Source: SIG565 sp045594065 (GTDB lineage Bacteria; Bacillota; Clostridia; Oscillospirales; Acutalibacteraceae). Taken from it: a stretch of 64,000 bases of DNA. The position numbers and the translations under genes are program-made. Location: positions 37,269 through 101,268 of the forward strand of contig JAZNXU010000040.1 in assembly GCA_045594065.1 (NCBI GenBank), written 5' to 3'. The notes below the pieces were generated by a model. The model had not been told where the DNA came from. It worked only from the letters and a program-made list of their open reading frames with translations, and ran no database searches. Shown here one piece after another: positions 31,015 through 39,955 of this stretch. The stretch's first letter is position 1. Each line of letters begins with the position of its first letter.

Positions 31015-31584
31015 CTAAAATTTGACGATTACTGACAATAAAAAGTAAATAGATATTATAATCACCGAAATGTTGGGTGTTTTATTAATAATTAAAAAAA
31101 TACCCATAAAAATTCCGACTGCACCCGCCACAAAATTTATTAAATTAAGTATTCTGTCGGCTCTTTCCTCACCTACTTTTACCGATAAGGCTTTATGGAT
31201 AATTTCGCCGCCGTCAAGGCCCTTAAAGGGCAGTAAATTAAAACAGCCTATTAAAAGATTTATAATGGAAAATTCTATATTAATTCTATAGAAAACCACA
31301 AACATAAATACATTTATAAAAGGGCCGGAAAGCGAGATAAGCATTTCCTTTTTGGGAGCTGAACAAAAATCTCGTATAACCGATACCGATGCGGGTATCA
31401 GTCTAATGGCTTTGGGTTGGCAGCCGAACACTCTCATACACAAAAGATGCGCTGTTTCATGCAAGACTACCGCTATAATCATAGGTATTATTAATCCGCT
31501 TTTATCGGTGAAAATTATAAAGCACAAAAAAGCCAAAAACAGAAAACTAATCTCTATTTTTGTGCCGAAAAGTCTAAACTTCAT
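31015..31584 (-). CDS. spoIVFB: Intramembrane site-2 metalloprotease, SpoIVFB-like (M50)
   Basis: This 189-residue polytopic protein has HETAHLL (HExxH zinc motif, near residues 41-45) in a membrane helix and NLLPFKGLDGGEI (LDG motif with the third ligand Asp) near 118-128. The size matches a minimal S2P without a CBS or PDZ domain. SpoIVFB releases pro-sigma-K in the mother cell at late sporulation. Support for that identity is the overlapping upstream M23 gene, equivalent to spoIVFA. A generic S2P role remains possible. Confidence 0.82.
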   Translation of the reverse strand: MKFRLFGTKIEISFLFLAFLCFIIFTDKSGLIIPMIIAVVLHETAHLLCMRVFGCQPKAIRLIPASVSVIRDFCSAPKKEMLISLSGPFINVFMFVVFYRINIEFSIINLLIGCFNLLPFKGLDGGEIIHKALSVKVGEERADRILNLINFVAGAVGIFMGIFLIINKTPNISVIIISIYFLLSVIVKF

Positions 31585-32255
31585 TATTTAGAAATTAACC
31601 ATTCGGGGTTTAGGTTATTGCCGTTTAATATAACCTCGAAATGTAAATGCGGTCCTGTTGAACGCCCTGTAGAGCCAATTTTGGCTACAAGCTCTCCGGA
31701 GCTCACAGTATCGCCTGCCTGCTTTAAAAGCTCAGAACAGTGCGCATACAAGGTTTTAAGCCCGCCGCCGTGATTAATTATCATATAATATCCGTATGAA
31801 TTGCTGTATTTTGATAATTCAACCATACCTGAAGCCGATGCGAAAATACCGCTACCTTTGGGGGCTGCTAAATCAATGCCCTTATGAAATTCGATGCCGC
31901 CGTCTATCGGGTCGGTACGGTATCCGTAGCCCGAAGTCATATTAACAGTTTCGACCGGTACTGTGAGCTTGTTCTTATAGTTTTTATCTTCAATCGGTGT
32001 TTTAACTGCAGAGATTACTTCAACAGCGTTGCTGAGATGAATTACATTTGATTCATCATCGATTTCGGTATCGATAACCTCATTAACGCTTGTATCGGAA
32101 CTAAACCTGCCTATATAAAAGCCCTTTAAAAAATCAAACCAATCACCGTTTATAAGCCTTACCGCTAAAACCGCTAAAATTATTATGAAAATCACCGATG
32201 CCTGCAATATAAAAATCGATAACTCTGGATTTAATCTCTTTTTTTCGTCGTTCAT
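31584..32255 (-). CDS. spoIVFA: M23-domain membrane protein, SpoIVFA-like
   Basis: This is a 223-residue protein. The ATG at 32255 follows CGGAGG at 9 bases; upstream in-frame codons lack a site. It has one membrane helix (about 14-34), a linker, and a C-terminal LytM/M23 domain. That domain begins TSGYGYRTDPIDGG and carries intact zinc-site motifs FHKGIDLAAPKG and GPHLHFEV. SpoIVFA in Bacillus has a degenerate M23 domain and tethers/inhibits SpoIVFB; here the ligands look intact. The stop overlaps the spoIVFB-like start (TAATG), so the pair is coupled. Confidence 0.78.
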   Translation of the reverse strand: MNDEKKRLNPELSIFILQASVIFIIILAVLAVRLINGDWFDFLKGFYIGRFSSDTSVNEVIDTEIDDESNVIHLSNAVEVISAVKTPIEDKNYKNKLTVPVETVNMTSGYGYRTDPIDGGIEFHKGIDLAAPKGSGIFASASGMVELSKYSNSYGYYMIINHGGGLKTLYAHCSELLKQAGDTVSSGELVAKIGSTGRSTGPHLHFEVILNGNNLNPEWLISK

Positions 32256-32307
32256 ACTCTTTACCTCCGAGTAATTATATGTTTTTATATGTTTAAATAT
32301 TAAAGTG

Positions 32308-32336
32308 TTGAACAAAACGCCATAATATGATAAAAT
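32308..32336 (+). promoter_or_regulatory. Promoter of the ygiQ-like gene
   Basis: -35 TTGAAC (32308-32313) and -10 TAAAAT (32331-32336) with a 17-base spacer, 28 bases before the ATG, which follows AAGGAG. Confidence 0.65.
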
Positions 32337-32363
32337 TACTGTAATATTATTAAGGAGTTAAAA

Positions 32364-34238
32364 ATGCCTTTTTTACCTATAACTAAAGATGAAATGATCG
32401 ACCGCGGTTGGCACTATGCGGATATAATTATTGTTACGGGTGACGCTTATGTTGACCACCCGAGCTTCGGTACTGCTATAATTTCACGCGTACTTGAAGC
32501 TGCAGGCTTTAAGGTCTGCATTATTCCGCAACCGAAAACCGATGCCGATTACACCCGCTTTGGCAAGCCACGCCTTGCGTTTTTTGTTAACAGCGGTAAT
32601 ATTGACTCAATGGTGGCACACTATACCGCTGCGAAAAAGCGCCGCAGTGACGATGCATATACAGCGGGCGGAAAGGCAGGCGCCCGCCCCGACCGCGCCG
32701 TTACGGTATATTGCAAAAAGCTACGCGAGCTTTATGGGGATATACCCATAGCAATCGGTGGAATTGAAGCCTCCCTCAGGCGTTTTGCACACTACGACTA
32801 TTGGGCAGACAAGGTAATGCCCTCGGTTCTCATTGACAGCACCGCCGATATTCTAATGTACGGTATGGGTGAAAAGCACTGTGTAGAGATTGCTCGGCGC
32901 CTTGCCGCAAAGCAAAAGATTTCAGAGCTTACCGATATTTTAGGCACCTGCTACGCTGTAAGTGTCAAAGATTATAAGCCACAGCCCTGCCGTGAATGCC
33001 CCTCATATGAAATAGTTAAGGAGCCTACCGAATCTGGCAAAAAGCAGTATGCCATTTCCTGCAAAATTCAGCAGACCGAGCACGACCATGTGCGCGGAAA
33101 GGTTGTTATTCAGCGGCACGGTGAAAAAATAGTAGTACAAAACCCACCTATGCCACCTCTACAGACAGACGAAATGGACAAGGTATATGACCTACCGTTT
33201 ATGCGCGACTATCACCCCTCATACAAATCACTCGGTGGAGTGCCCGGTATTGAGGAGGTTAAATTCTCGGTTATACATAACCGCGGCTGCTTCGGCGCTT
33301 GTAATTTCTGTTCTCTCGCCTATCACCAAGGCAGACAGATTTCAGTGCGAAGCCATAATTCAGTTATTCGCGAGGCTGAGAAAATTACCGATATGCCCGA
33401 TTTTAAGGGCTATATTCACGATATTGGCGGACCCACTGCAAACTTTAGAAAAAGTGCCTGCAAAGCACAAGTCAAGCGAGGTGTGTGTGCCGATAAAAAA
33501 TGCTTAGCACCTTATATGTGTTCAGCAGTAGAGGTTGACCACAGCGACTACCTCTCTCTGCTTAGGAAATTAAGAGCTCTACCCAAGGTTAAAAAGGTGT
33601 TCATACGCTCAGGAATAAGATTTGATTATCTGCTTAAAGACCCTGACGAAACCTTTTTTAAAGAGTTGGTTAAATACCACACAAGTGGGCAGTTAAAGGT
33701 AGCGCCCGAGCATTGCAGCGATAATGTACTGAAATATATGGGCAAGCCATCTTTTAGTATTTACACTAAATTTAAAAACCGCTTTTATGCACTTACAAAA
33801 AGTGCGGGCAAAAAGCAGTTTTTAGTTCCGTATCTTATGTCATCACACCCCGGTAGCACTATAAAAGATGCGATTGAGCTTTCGCTGTTTTTAAAGAAAG
33901 AGGGTATGCACCCCGAGCAGGTGCAGGACTTTTACCCAACACCCGGAACGGTGTCGACCTGTATGTTCTACACAGGTCTTGACCCAATGACAATGGAAAA
34001 AGTATATGTGCCGCGAAGCGCCGCCGAAAAGGCAGAACAGCGCGCACTACTGCAATATTATTTACCCGAAAACCGACAATTGGTTTTATCGGCACTAAAA
34101 AAAGCAGGACGATATGACTTAATAGGTACGGGACCTAACTGTTTAGTAGCACCTGATGCCTTAAGAAAACCCGTTAACAAACAAAGCGGCAATAAAACCG
34201 CCCAAGTTAAACCAAAAAGCAGATACCGTAAGAGATGA
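32364..34238 (+). CDS. ygiQ: YgiQ-family radical SAM protein
   Basis: This 624-residue protein belongs to the YgiQ family: N-terminal MPFLPITKDEMIDRGW with DIIIVTGDAYVDHPSFG (about 1-40), GGIEASLRRFAHYDYW, the radical SAM cluster motif CFGACNFCSLAYHQGR (near residue 312), and the C-terminal DUF3362 region with QVQDFYPTPGTVSTCMFYTG. The C-tail is basic. Its reaction is not established. It is monocistronic, with a promoter and terminator. Confidence 0.95.
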   Translation: MPFLPITKDEMIDRGWHYADIIIVTGDAYVDHPSFGTAIISRVLEAAGFKVCIIPQPKTDADYTRFGKPRLAFFVNSGNIDSMVAHYTAAKKRRSDDAYTAGGKAGARPDRAVTVYCKKLRELYGDIPIAIGGIEASLRRFAHYDYWADKVMPSVLIDSTADILMYGMGEKHCVEIARRLAAKQKISELTDILGTCYAVSVKDYKPQPCRECPSYEIVKEPTESGKKQYAISCKIQQTEHDHVRGKVVIQRHGEKIVVQNPPMPPLQTDEMDKVYDLPFMRDYHPSYKSLGGVPGIEEVKFSVIHNRGCFGACNFCSLAYHQGRQISVRSHNSVIREAEKITDMPDFKGYIHDIGGPTANFRKSACKAQVKRGVCADKKCLAPYMCSAVEVDHSDYLSLLRKLRALPKVKKVFIRSGIRFDYLLKDPDETFFKELVKYHTSGQLKVAPEHCSDNVLKYMGKPSFSIYTKFKNRFYALTKSAGKKQFLVPYLMSSHPGSTIKDAIELSLFLKKEGMHPEQVQDFYPTPGTVSTCMFYTGLDPMTMEKVYVPRSAAEKAEQRALLQYYLPENRQLVLSALKKAGRYDLIGTGPNCLVAPDALRKPVNKQSGNKTAQVKPKSRYRKR

Positions 34239-34265
34239 AAAAGCACGGAATTTCCGTGCTTTTTC
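34238..34265 (+). terminator. Rho-independent terminator of ygiQ
   Basis: AAAAAGCACGGAA and TTCCGTGCTTTTT form a 12-13 bp stem with a T-run, directly after the ygiQ stop codon. Confidence 0.9.
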
Positions 34266-34273
34266 TAAATTTC

Positions 34274-34302
34274 TTGACAAAACTTGACAAAATGATTAAA
34301 AT
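34274..34302 (+). promoter_or_regulatory. Candidate plus-strand promoter antisense to tRNA-Thr
   Basis: TTGACA (34274-34279) and TAAAAT (34297-34302) are 17 bases apart; a second TTGACA (34284-34289) forms a direct repeat CTTGACAAAA. Transcription would run antisense through the tRNA gene toward the XRE regulator at 34474. The promoter call is plausible; use in vivo is unproven. Confidence 0.4.
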
Positions 34303-34329
34303 AAAAAAGGCTCGATTAAAAACCGAACC
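34303..34329 (-). terminator. Terminator of tRNA-Thr
   Basis: GGTTCG and CGAGCC pair (one wobble) around a 9-base loop, followed on the minus strand by T6, just 3' of the tRNA. Confidence 0.8.
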
Positions 34330-34331
34330 CT

Positions 34332-34407
34332 TGGAGCTGAAGATGGGACTCGAACCCACGACCTGCTGATTACGAATCAGCTGCTCTACCAACTGAGCCA
34401 CTCCAGC
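34332..34407 (-). tRNA. tRNA-Thr (anticodon CGT)
   Basis: A 76-nt cloverleaf with a 7 bp acceptor stem (GCTGGAG with CTTCAGC, one G-T pair), D-arm GCTCAGTTGGTAGAGC, anticodon stem CTGAT/ATCAG with loop TTCGTAA (CGT reads ACG threonine codons), T-arm GGGTTCGAGTCCC and an encoded CCA end. It has its own promoter and terminator. Confidence 0.96.
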
Positions 34408-34421
34408 AAATTGCAAAACTT

Positions 34422-34450
34422 ATTATACCAATTAAACTATAGTTAGTCAA
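34422..34450 (-). promoter_or_regulatory. Promoter of tRNA-Thr
   Basis: -35 TTGACT (34445-34450) and -10 TATAAT (34422-34427), with an extended TGG before the -10 and a 17-base spacer, about 15 bases from the mature 5' end. Confidence 0.85.
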
Positions 34451-34473
34451 GAAAAATATTAAGAGGTACAGCT

Positions 34474-34887
34474 ATGGCAAAAAAGACAAACGAACGAATT
34501 AAAAAGCTCCGCAAGGAGGCAAGAATCACTCAGGAAGAAATGGGAGCAATGCTCGGTATGAAGCGTTCAACCTATGCCCATACCGAAGCCTACGGTCACT
34601 TTAAGGACGAGCATTTACGAATTATTGCTCTTACCTTTAACCGCACCGTTGATGAGCTTATTGAGGGCGACAATTATGTCACCCGACTCGCAGTGGAAAA
34701 AGCTAACATACAAACGAATGTACAGAGATTTAATCAAGAACATTTTGAACTTGAAGTATCATCAGATATTCTGGAAAGTGTAATAACTAATAACGAAAGA
34801 AAGCTAATCAATCTTTATCGAACACTTTTACCCGAAAATAAAGAAATCGTTTTAAAGCTTATGGAAAAATTAAGCACCGATGAATAA
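34474..34887 (+). CDS. XRE-family transcriptional regulator
   Basis: This 137-residue protein has an N-terminal Cro/CI helix-turn-helix (about 7-62: RIKKLRKEARITQEEMGAML, then MKRSTYAHTEAYG), followed by a helical C-terminal half with no ligand motif. It probably binds DNA as a dimer; targets are unknown. A GAGG ribosome site is 8 bases from the ATG. It shares a bidirectional terminator with tyrS and may be read from the candidate antisense promoter at 34274-34302. Confidence 0.88.
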   Translation: MAKKTNERIKKLRKEARITQEEMGAMLGMKRSTYAHTEAYGHFKDEHLRIIALTFNRTVDELIEGDNYVTRLAVEKANIQTNVQRFNQEHFELEVSSDILESVITNNERKLINLYRTLLPENKEIVLKLMEKLSTDE

Positions 34888-34890
34888 TAA

Positions 34891-34928
34891 AAGACGCCGT
34901 AACGAATTAAATTTCGTTACGGTGTCTT
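34891..34928. terminator. Bidirectional terminator between XRE gene and tyrS
   Basis: AAGACGCCGTAACGAA and TTCGTTACGGTGTCTT form a 16 bp stem (one G-T pair), with a plus-strand T6. It serves the two convergent genes. Confidence 0.9.
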
Positions 34929-34944
34929 TTTTAATTACTTATAT

Positions 34945-36165
34945 TTATACTGTAAATTTGTGGAAGATCTTTTTACCCTTTTTAATTATAATACCATTTG
35001 CAATTTCGTCCTGTGAGAATGCTTTTGTCGGGTCGGTGATCTTCTCACCATCAACCGATACGCCGCCCTGCTGGATAAGTCTTCTGCCCTCTCCCTTTGA
35101 AGCAATAAGCTCACCTTTAACCATAAGGTCTAAAATACCTATGGCGTTTTCGGTAAAATCTGAAGAATCAAGTGTTGTCGTAGGCATATTTTCGTCGTTA
35201 GCTGCGCCGCCGAACAGAGATTTCGAAACCTCGCGAGCCTTAGCAGCCTCTTCTTCACCGTGTACAAGTTTAGTAAGCTCAAAAGCAAGAATATCCTTAG
35301 CGGTATTAAGCTGACTTCCCTGCCAATCATTCATAGCGTCAATTTCTTCAAGCGGTAAGAATGTAAGCATTCTGATGCACTTTAAAACATCGTCATCGCC
35401 GACATTACGCCAATACTGATAGAACTCATACGGACTTGTCTTATTTGGGTCAAGCCAAACCGCACCATTTGCGGTTTTGCCCATCTTTTTACCCTCTGAA
35501 TTCATAAGCAATGTAATAGTCATAGCATAAGCATCTTTGCCGAGCTTTTTACGGATAAGCTCGGTACCGCCGAGCATATTCGACCACTGGTCGTCACCGC
35601 CGAACTGCATATTGCAGCCGTATTCCTTGTAGAGATGATAGAAATCATAGGACTGCATAATCATATAATTAAACTCAAGGAAAGAAAGTCCCTTTTCCAT
35701 ACGCTGTTTGTAGCACTCGGCTCTCAACATATTATTAACCGAGAAACAAGCGCCTACATCACGAAGCACATCAACATAATTGAGGTCTAAAAGCCAATCG
35801 GCATTATTTACCATTTGAGCCTTGCCCTCTCCAAATTCAATAAAGCGTGACATCTGCTTTTTAAAGCAGTCACAGTTGTGCTGAATTGTCTCAGCAGTCA
35901 TCATAGAACGCATATCTGTTCTACCCGAGGGGTCACCTATATATGCAGTACCGCCACCGATGAGTGCTATTGGGCGGTTTCCCGCCATTTGTAGACGCTT
36001 CATTAAACACAGTGCCATAAAATGGCCCACATGTAAGCTATCTGCCGTGGGGTCGAAGCCTATATAGAAAACGGCTTTACCGTTATTTACAAGGTCTCTG
36101 ATTTCATCTTCGTCAGTAACCTGTGCAATAAGACCGCGGGCTACTAATTCTTCATAGATTTGCAT
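34945..36165 (-). CDS. tyrS: Tyrosyl-tRNA synthetase
   Basis: This 406-residue class I synthetase has the HIGH-type motif HVGHF (near residue 45) in DPTADSLHVGHFMAL, the tyrosine-binding FLEFNYMIMQSYDF with QFGGDDQWSNMLGG, the KMSKS-type loop KKMGKTANGAVWLD (near 230-243) and a C-terminal S4 RNA-binding domain (about 335-406). It overlaps recN by 14 bases at the end of the long nusB-recN operon. No T-box leader is possible at this position because its start lies inside recN. Confidence 0.97.
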   Translation of the reverse strand: MQIYEELVARGLIAQVTDEDEIRDLVNNGKAVFYIGFDPTADSLHVGHFMALCLMKRLQMAGNRPIALIGGGTAYIGDPSGRTDMRSMMTAETIQHNCDCFKKQMSRFIEFGEGKAQMVNNADWLLDLNYVDVLRDVGACFSVNNMLRAECYKQRMEKGLSFLEFNYMIMQSYDFYHLYKEYGCNMQFGGDDQWSNMLGGTELIRKKLGKDAYAMTITLLMNSEGKKMGKTANGAVWLDPNKTSPYEFYQYWRNVGDDDVLKCIRMLTFLPLEEIDAMNDWQGSQLNTAKDILAFELTKLVHGEEEAAKAREVSKSLFGGAANDENMPTTTLDSSDFTENAIGILDLMVKGELIASKGEGRRLIQQGGVSVDGEKITDPTKAFSQDEIANGIIIKKGKKIFHKFTV

Positions 36166-37822
36166 TGTTTTTACTCCTATCTAACAATTCCTTAGCGGAA
36201 TCAAATAATTTTTCGGTAATTTCAGTACCCGACATAATTCGGGCAATTTCATCGATGCGCTTTTCATAGGTTAAAGCGGTTACATCGGTATAAGTTCTGC
36301 CACCCATAACATTTTTCTCTATAAGCAAATGATTATCGGCAGCGGCGGCTATTTGCGCTAGGTGGGTAACGCAAATTACCTGCTTATTATTAGCAACCTT
36401 TTTCAGCTGTGTTGCCACTTTATTTGCAGCTCTACCGCTTATTCCTGAATCTATTTCATCGAAAATTAATGTTGGAACATCATCGGCAGTTGAAAGAACG
36501 CTTTTAATTGCAAGCATTACACGGGAAAGCTCACCACCCGAAGCAATTTTTGCAAGTGGCTTAACATTTTCGCCCGCGTTTGCAGATATCATAAATTCGA
36601 TAACATCACAGCCGTTTTTGGTATACTTTCCTTTTTCTTGCTGTACCTTGAAAACAACATTGGGCATATCGAGATATTTTAAAATTTCGCAGACATCGCT
36701 TTCAAACTGCTTTGCCGCCTTACTTCGTGTGTTTGATAGAATTTCAGCCTTGTTAATAAGGCGTTCTTCGGAAAGTGACAGCTCTTCTTCAAGCTCGTTT
36801 ATGCGCTTGTCCGACATAGTTATATTTTCAAGCTGTGCCTTAGCGTTTTCGAGGTAATCGAGCATATCCTCTTCGTTACCCGAGTATTTTAACATAAGTG
36901 ACCTTAAAAAATCAATCCTATCTTGAATTTCATCTATATTTTCGGCACTTATTAGCTCATTATCGGCAAAAAATCTGATTTCCGACTCAATATCTGCAAT
37001 ATCCTCAACAATTCCCGCCAGCTTAACACTTAGCTTCCCAAGCTTTTCATTCTCAATTGCGGCAACTAATTTATGAGCTGCGCGAAGTTGTTCGGCAGCA
37101 CCTGCCGATTCATCTCCGCAGATGAGTTCCAATGCCGAATTAACGCGCTTGGAGTTCTGTTCAAACTGCTTTGCCGCTTTTAAATTTTCCTTAAGCTGTT
37201 CAAGCTCTCCAACCCTTATGCCTGCTTGTTCAAGCTCATTAATTTGGAATTTAAGTAAATCGATTTTTCTCAGCTTCTGCTCTTCATCCGCATCTAATTC
37301 ACTGAGCTCACGGCGCAAGGAGTTAAGCGTACGAAATTCTGCAAGATACTCTTCTCTTTCGGCAGTATTTTCGGCAATTCTGTCGATATATAAGCAATGC
37401 TTTTCGGGATTAAGCAAAGTCTGATTATCGTGCTGACCGTGTATGTTTATAAGCTGAACACCGATTTCCTTTACTACCGATGCCGCCACCGGCTGAGAAT
37501 TAACCCTGAAGCCACCGCGAGAATCAAGCGTTAAAATACGCTGAATTATAAGTCTACCGTCATCAGTAGGCAAGCCGTAGCTCTCAAGCAACCGTTCGGT
37601 GCTTTTACTTATATTCGAAAACTCCGCTACAACACGGGCTGAATCATTGCCGTTTCGGATAAGCTCTTTTGAAGTGCGGGCACCGAGAACAGCATTAAGG
37701 GAATCAATAATAATTGATTTACCTGCACCCGTTTCACCCGTTAAAACATTAAATCCGTCCGAAAGGGTTATATCAGCTCGCTCTATTACGGCTATATTTT
37801 CAATATGTAAACAATTTAACAT
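36152..37822 (-). CDS. recN: DNA repair protein RecN
   Basis: This 556-residue SMC-like ATPase has N-terminal Walker A GETGAGKSIIIDSLNAVLG (about 29-47), a coiled-coil arm (about 150-400) and the C-terminal ABC signature SGGELSRVMLAIKS with Walker B TLIFDEIDSGISG. RecN acts early in double-strand break repair, promoting end cohesion and RecA loading. It lies in the conserved argR-recN order. Confidence 0.97.
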   Translation of the reverse strand: MLNCLHIENIAVIERADITLSDGFNVLTGETGAGKSIIIDSLNAVLGARTSKELIRNGNDSARVVAEFSNISKSTERLLESYGLPTDDGRLIIQRILTLDSRGGFRVNSQPVAASVVKEIGVQLINIHGQHDNQTLLNPEKHCLYIDRIAENTAEREEYLAEFRTLNSLRRELSELDADEEQKLRKIDLLKFQINELEQAGIRVGELEQLKENLKAAKQFEQNSKRVNSALELICGDESAGAAEQLRAAHKLVAAIENEKLGKLSVKLAGIVEDIADIESEIRFFADNELISAENIDEIQDRIDFLRSLMLKYSGNEEDMLDYLENAKAQLENITMSDKRINELEEELSLSEERLINKAEILSNTRSKAAKQFESDVCEILKYLDMPNVVFKVQQEKGKYTKNGCDVIEFMISANAGENVKPLAKIASGGELSRVMLAIKSVLSTADDVPTLIFDEIDSGISGRAANKVATQLKKVANNKQVICVTHLAQIAAAADNHLLIEKNVMGGRTYTDVTALTYEKRIDEIARIMSGTEITEKLFDSAKELLDRSKNNANL

Positions 37823-37837
37823 AAGCTATTCCGCCAC

Positions 37838-38296
37838 TCATATAAGTTTTGAAATTTTTTCGCACAGCTCTTTAGCTGATGACTCATCCTTGGTTACAAC
37901 AATGATAGTATCTTCGCCTGCAAGCGAGCCCAAAATTAAGTCACCATAAAGAGCATCGAATGCAACACAGGCGCTTGAAGCCATACCGGTATAACACTTA
38001 ATAACAATATTATTAAGTGCATAGTCGGTGCTAATAACGCTCTTTGAAAACATATCGAAAAAATGTGCATCCGATTTGTCCTGAAAATTATTTGACACAG
38101 GACGGGCTGGTAAATATCTGTAAATGCCGCCGGAGTCCTGTGATTTCACTATTCGCAGCTGCTTTATATCGCGCGAAACGGTTGACTGGGTAACCTTAAA
38201 GCCGTCACGAAGAAGATAATCGAGTAAATCCTCTTGCGTTACAATTATATTCTCGCTTATGAGGCTTAAAATTCTTTCGTGTCTTTTATTTTTCAA
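37838..38296 (-). CDS. argR: Arginine repressor ArgR
   Basis: This 152-residue protein starts at TTG (38296-38294), 8 bases after GGAGG; the length then equals the ArgR norm. It has an N-terminal winged HTH (about 1-70: KNKRHERILSLISENI, then GFKVTQSTVSRDIKQLRIVK) and a C-terminal oligomerisation/arginine-binding domain. That domain includes the GSLAGEDTIIVV segment with the arginine-binding acidic residues. ArgR forms hexamers that repress arginine biosynthesis and activate catabolism. The start overlaps the end of nadK by 11 bases. Confidence 0.95.
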   Translation of the reverse strand: MKNKRHERILSLISENIIVTQEDLLDYLLRDGFKVTQSTVSRDIKQLRIVKSQDSGGIYRYLPARPVSNNFQDKSDAHFFDMFSKSVISTDYALNNIVIKCYTGMASSACVAFDALYGDLILGSLAGEDTIIVVTKDESSAKELCEKISKLI

Positions 38297-39140
38297 CTTT
38301 ATAACCTCCGTCCCTGAACTTTTCGGAAATGGTTTTATAGAAAGATTTGTTATCAAGTCTTATAAGGTCTACGCTGTAATCCGATTTACTTACAACAATT
38401 TCGGTATAAGGCTTTATTTCAGCTGCCTTTCTGCCGTCAACAGAGAAATAAATATCTGCTCGCTTGAGTGAGTGCGCTTTAAACTTAACAACCGCGTTTT
38501 TATTGAGAATAATGGGACGGGCGGTAAGAGTATGTGAGCAAATCGGTGTTATTGATATGCTCTCAGCAACAGGGTCGATAATGGGACCCCCTGCAGAGAG
38601 TGAATATGCCGTAGAGCCTGTAGGGGTTGCAATTATAAGTCCGTCAGCACGGTAAGACACGCATTCGCTGCCGAAAAACGCCTTAATATCAATAATTCGC
38701 GAGATAAAGCCTCCTGTAATTACGGCATCGTTCATAGCAGTAAAGTTAGATTTAACATTACCGTTTTCAATAATATCGATATTAAGCAGCATTCTTTTCT
38801 CTTTTGTATATTCGCCGCTCTTAAGCTTCTTTAAAAGCTCCAATTCACCCTGCTCAACCTGTGCTAAAAAGCCAAGTCTGCCTGCATTAACACCGAGTAC
38901 AGGTTTGCCTGCTTTAGCGGCTAGCTTTGCATAACGGATAATAGTACCGTCACCGCCGACGGTAACTATAACATCAGCCGCGTTATATATTTCATTTTCG
39001 GGCAGGTGGATAAAATCTGTACCTACCATACTGTCGGGCAGATAAGCAGTAAAGCCCCATTCTTTAAAAAGCTTACCCATTTTCTCAACTGCACCCGCGG
39101 CACCGCGCTTATCTAAATTAGGAAGTACGCCTATTTTCAC
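38286..39140 (-). CDS. nadK: NAD kinase
   Basis: This 284-residue enzyme phosphorylates NAD to NADP. It shows the catalytic GGDGT motif in VTVGGDGTIIRYAK (near 61-74), the NE/D-type MNDAVITGG, and the glycine-rich GLIIATPTGSTAYSLSAGGPII near 168-189. The start codon is GTG (39140), overlapping the tlyA stop (TAGTG), after GGGGGAG. The operon position between tlyA and argR is standard for Firmicutes. Confidence 0.96.
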   Translation of the reverse strand: MKIGVLPNLDKRGAAGAVEKMGKLFKEWGFTAYLPDSMVGTDFIHLPENEIYNAADVIVTVGGDGTIIRYAKLAAKAGKPVLGVNAGRLGFLAQVEQGELELLKKLKSGEYTKEKRMLLNIDIIENGNVKSNFTAMNDAVITGGFISRIIDIKAFFGSECVSYRADGLIIATPTGSTAYSLSAGGPIIDPVAESISITPICSHTLTARPIILNKNAVVKFKAHSLKRADIYFSVDGRKAAEIKPYTEIVVSKSDYSVDLIRLDNKSFYKTISEKFRDGGYKVEK

Positions 39141-39955
39141 TATTCTCCCCCCTTTAATTCTGAGTGTGATTTTTCTACTACATCCTTTATGGAAATTTCC
39201 TTAGCTATATGCGGATTATCTGATTTTTGAATATAAGCCAAATATTCGATATTACCCTCGGGTCCCTTAATAGGTGAATAATCAAGGTTTAAAAGTGTAA
39301 AGCCGTTCTCTACAATTAACCCGCTCACCCTTTCATTGACCTCTAAGTGAACATTTACATCCCTTACAACACCTTTTTTTTCAACCTTATCCTTTCCCGC
39401 CTCGAATTGCGGTTTGATAAGACAGACAGCGGTTGCACCGTCTTTTAAGAGAGTATTCATAACAGGTAATATGTGTGAGAGTGAAATAAAAGAAACATCT
39501 ACCGAGGCAAAATCAAGTAAATCGGGAACCTGCTCGCGTGTTACATAACGAAAATTAGTGCGTTCCAAATTTACAACTCGCTCATCGGTTCTCAGCTTCC
39601 AAGCAAGCTGACCGTAGCCAACATCTATCGCATAAACCTTTTCGGCACCGTTTTGCAGCATACAATCGGTAAAGCCACCGGTTGAAGCACCAATATCGGC
39701 ACATATCTTACCGTCAAGGCGAAGTCCGAAATTGGTCATAGCCTTTTCAAGCTTTAACCCGCCGCGGCTGACATATTTAAGAGTTGCTCCACGCACCTCA
39801 ATTTTATCCTCGGGCTTTACGGTATCTCCTGCTTTTTGAGCTTTTTGATTATTCACAAAAACGATACCCGACATTATATACGCCTTAGCTTTCTCGCGGC
39901 TCTCAGCCAAGCCCAAAGCTACAAGCCTTGCATCAATACGAATTTTCTCAGCCAA
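39140..39955 (-). CDS. tlyA: TlyA-family rRNA methyltransferase
   Basis: This is a 271-residue protein: an N-terminal S4 domain (about 1-60) and a Rossmann methyltransferase domain with the SAM motif ADIGASTGGFTDCMLQNGA (about 87-105) and the K-D-K-E catalytic pattern in FtsJ-like folds. It is annotated as hemolysin in older records, but TlyA in mycobacteria 2'-O-methylates 16S and 23S rRNA. The start is TTG (39955), immediately after the dxs stop, with GGAG 8-9 bases upstream inside dxs. Confidence 0.92.
   Translation of the reverse strand: MAEKIRIDARLVALGLAESREKAKAYIMSGIVFVNNQKAQKAGDTVKPEDKIEVRGATLKYVSRGGLKLEKAMTNFGLRLDGKICADIGASTGGFTDCMLQNGAEKVYAIDVGYGQLAWKLRTDERVVNLERTNFRYVTREQVPDLLDFASVDVSFISLSHILPVMNTLLKDGATAVCLIKPQFEAGKDKVEKKGVVRDVNVHLEVNERVSGLIVENGFTLLNLDYSPIKGPEGNIEYLAYIQKSDNPHIAKEISIKDVVEKSHSELKGGE

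Noticed and set aside
36166..36260. T-box riboswitch ahead of tyrS
   Set aside because: tyrS starts inside recN with a 14-base overlap, leaving no room for a leader, and no T-box consensus TGG bulge sequence is present.
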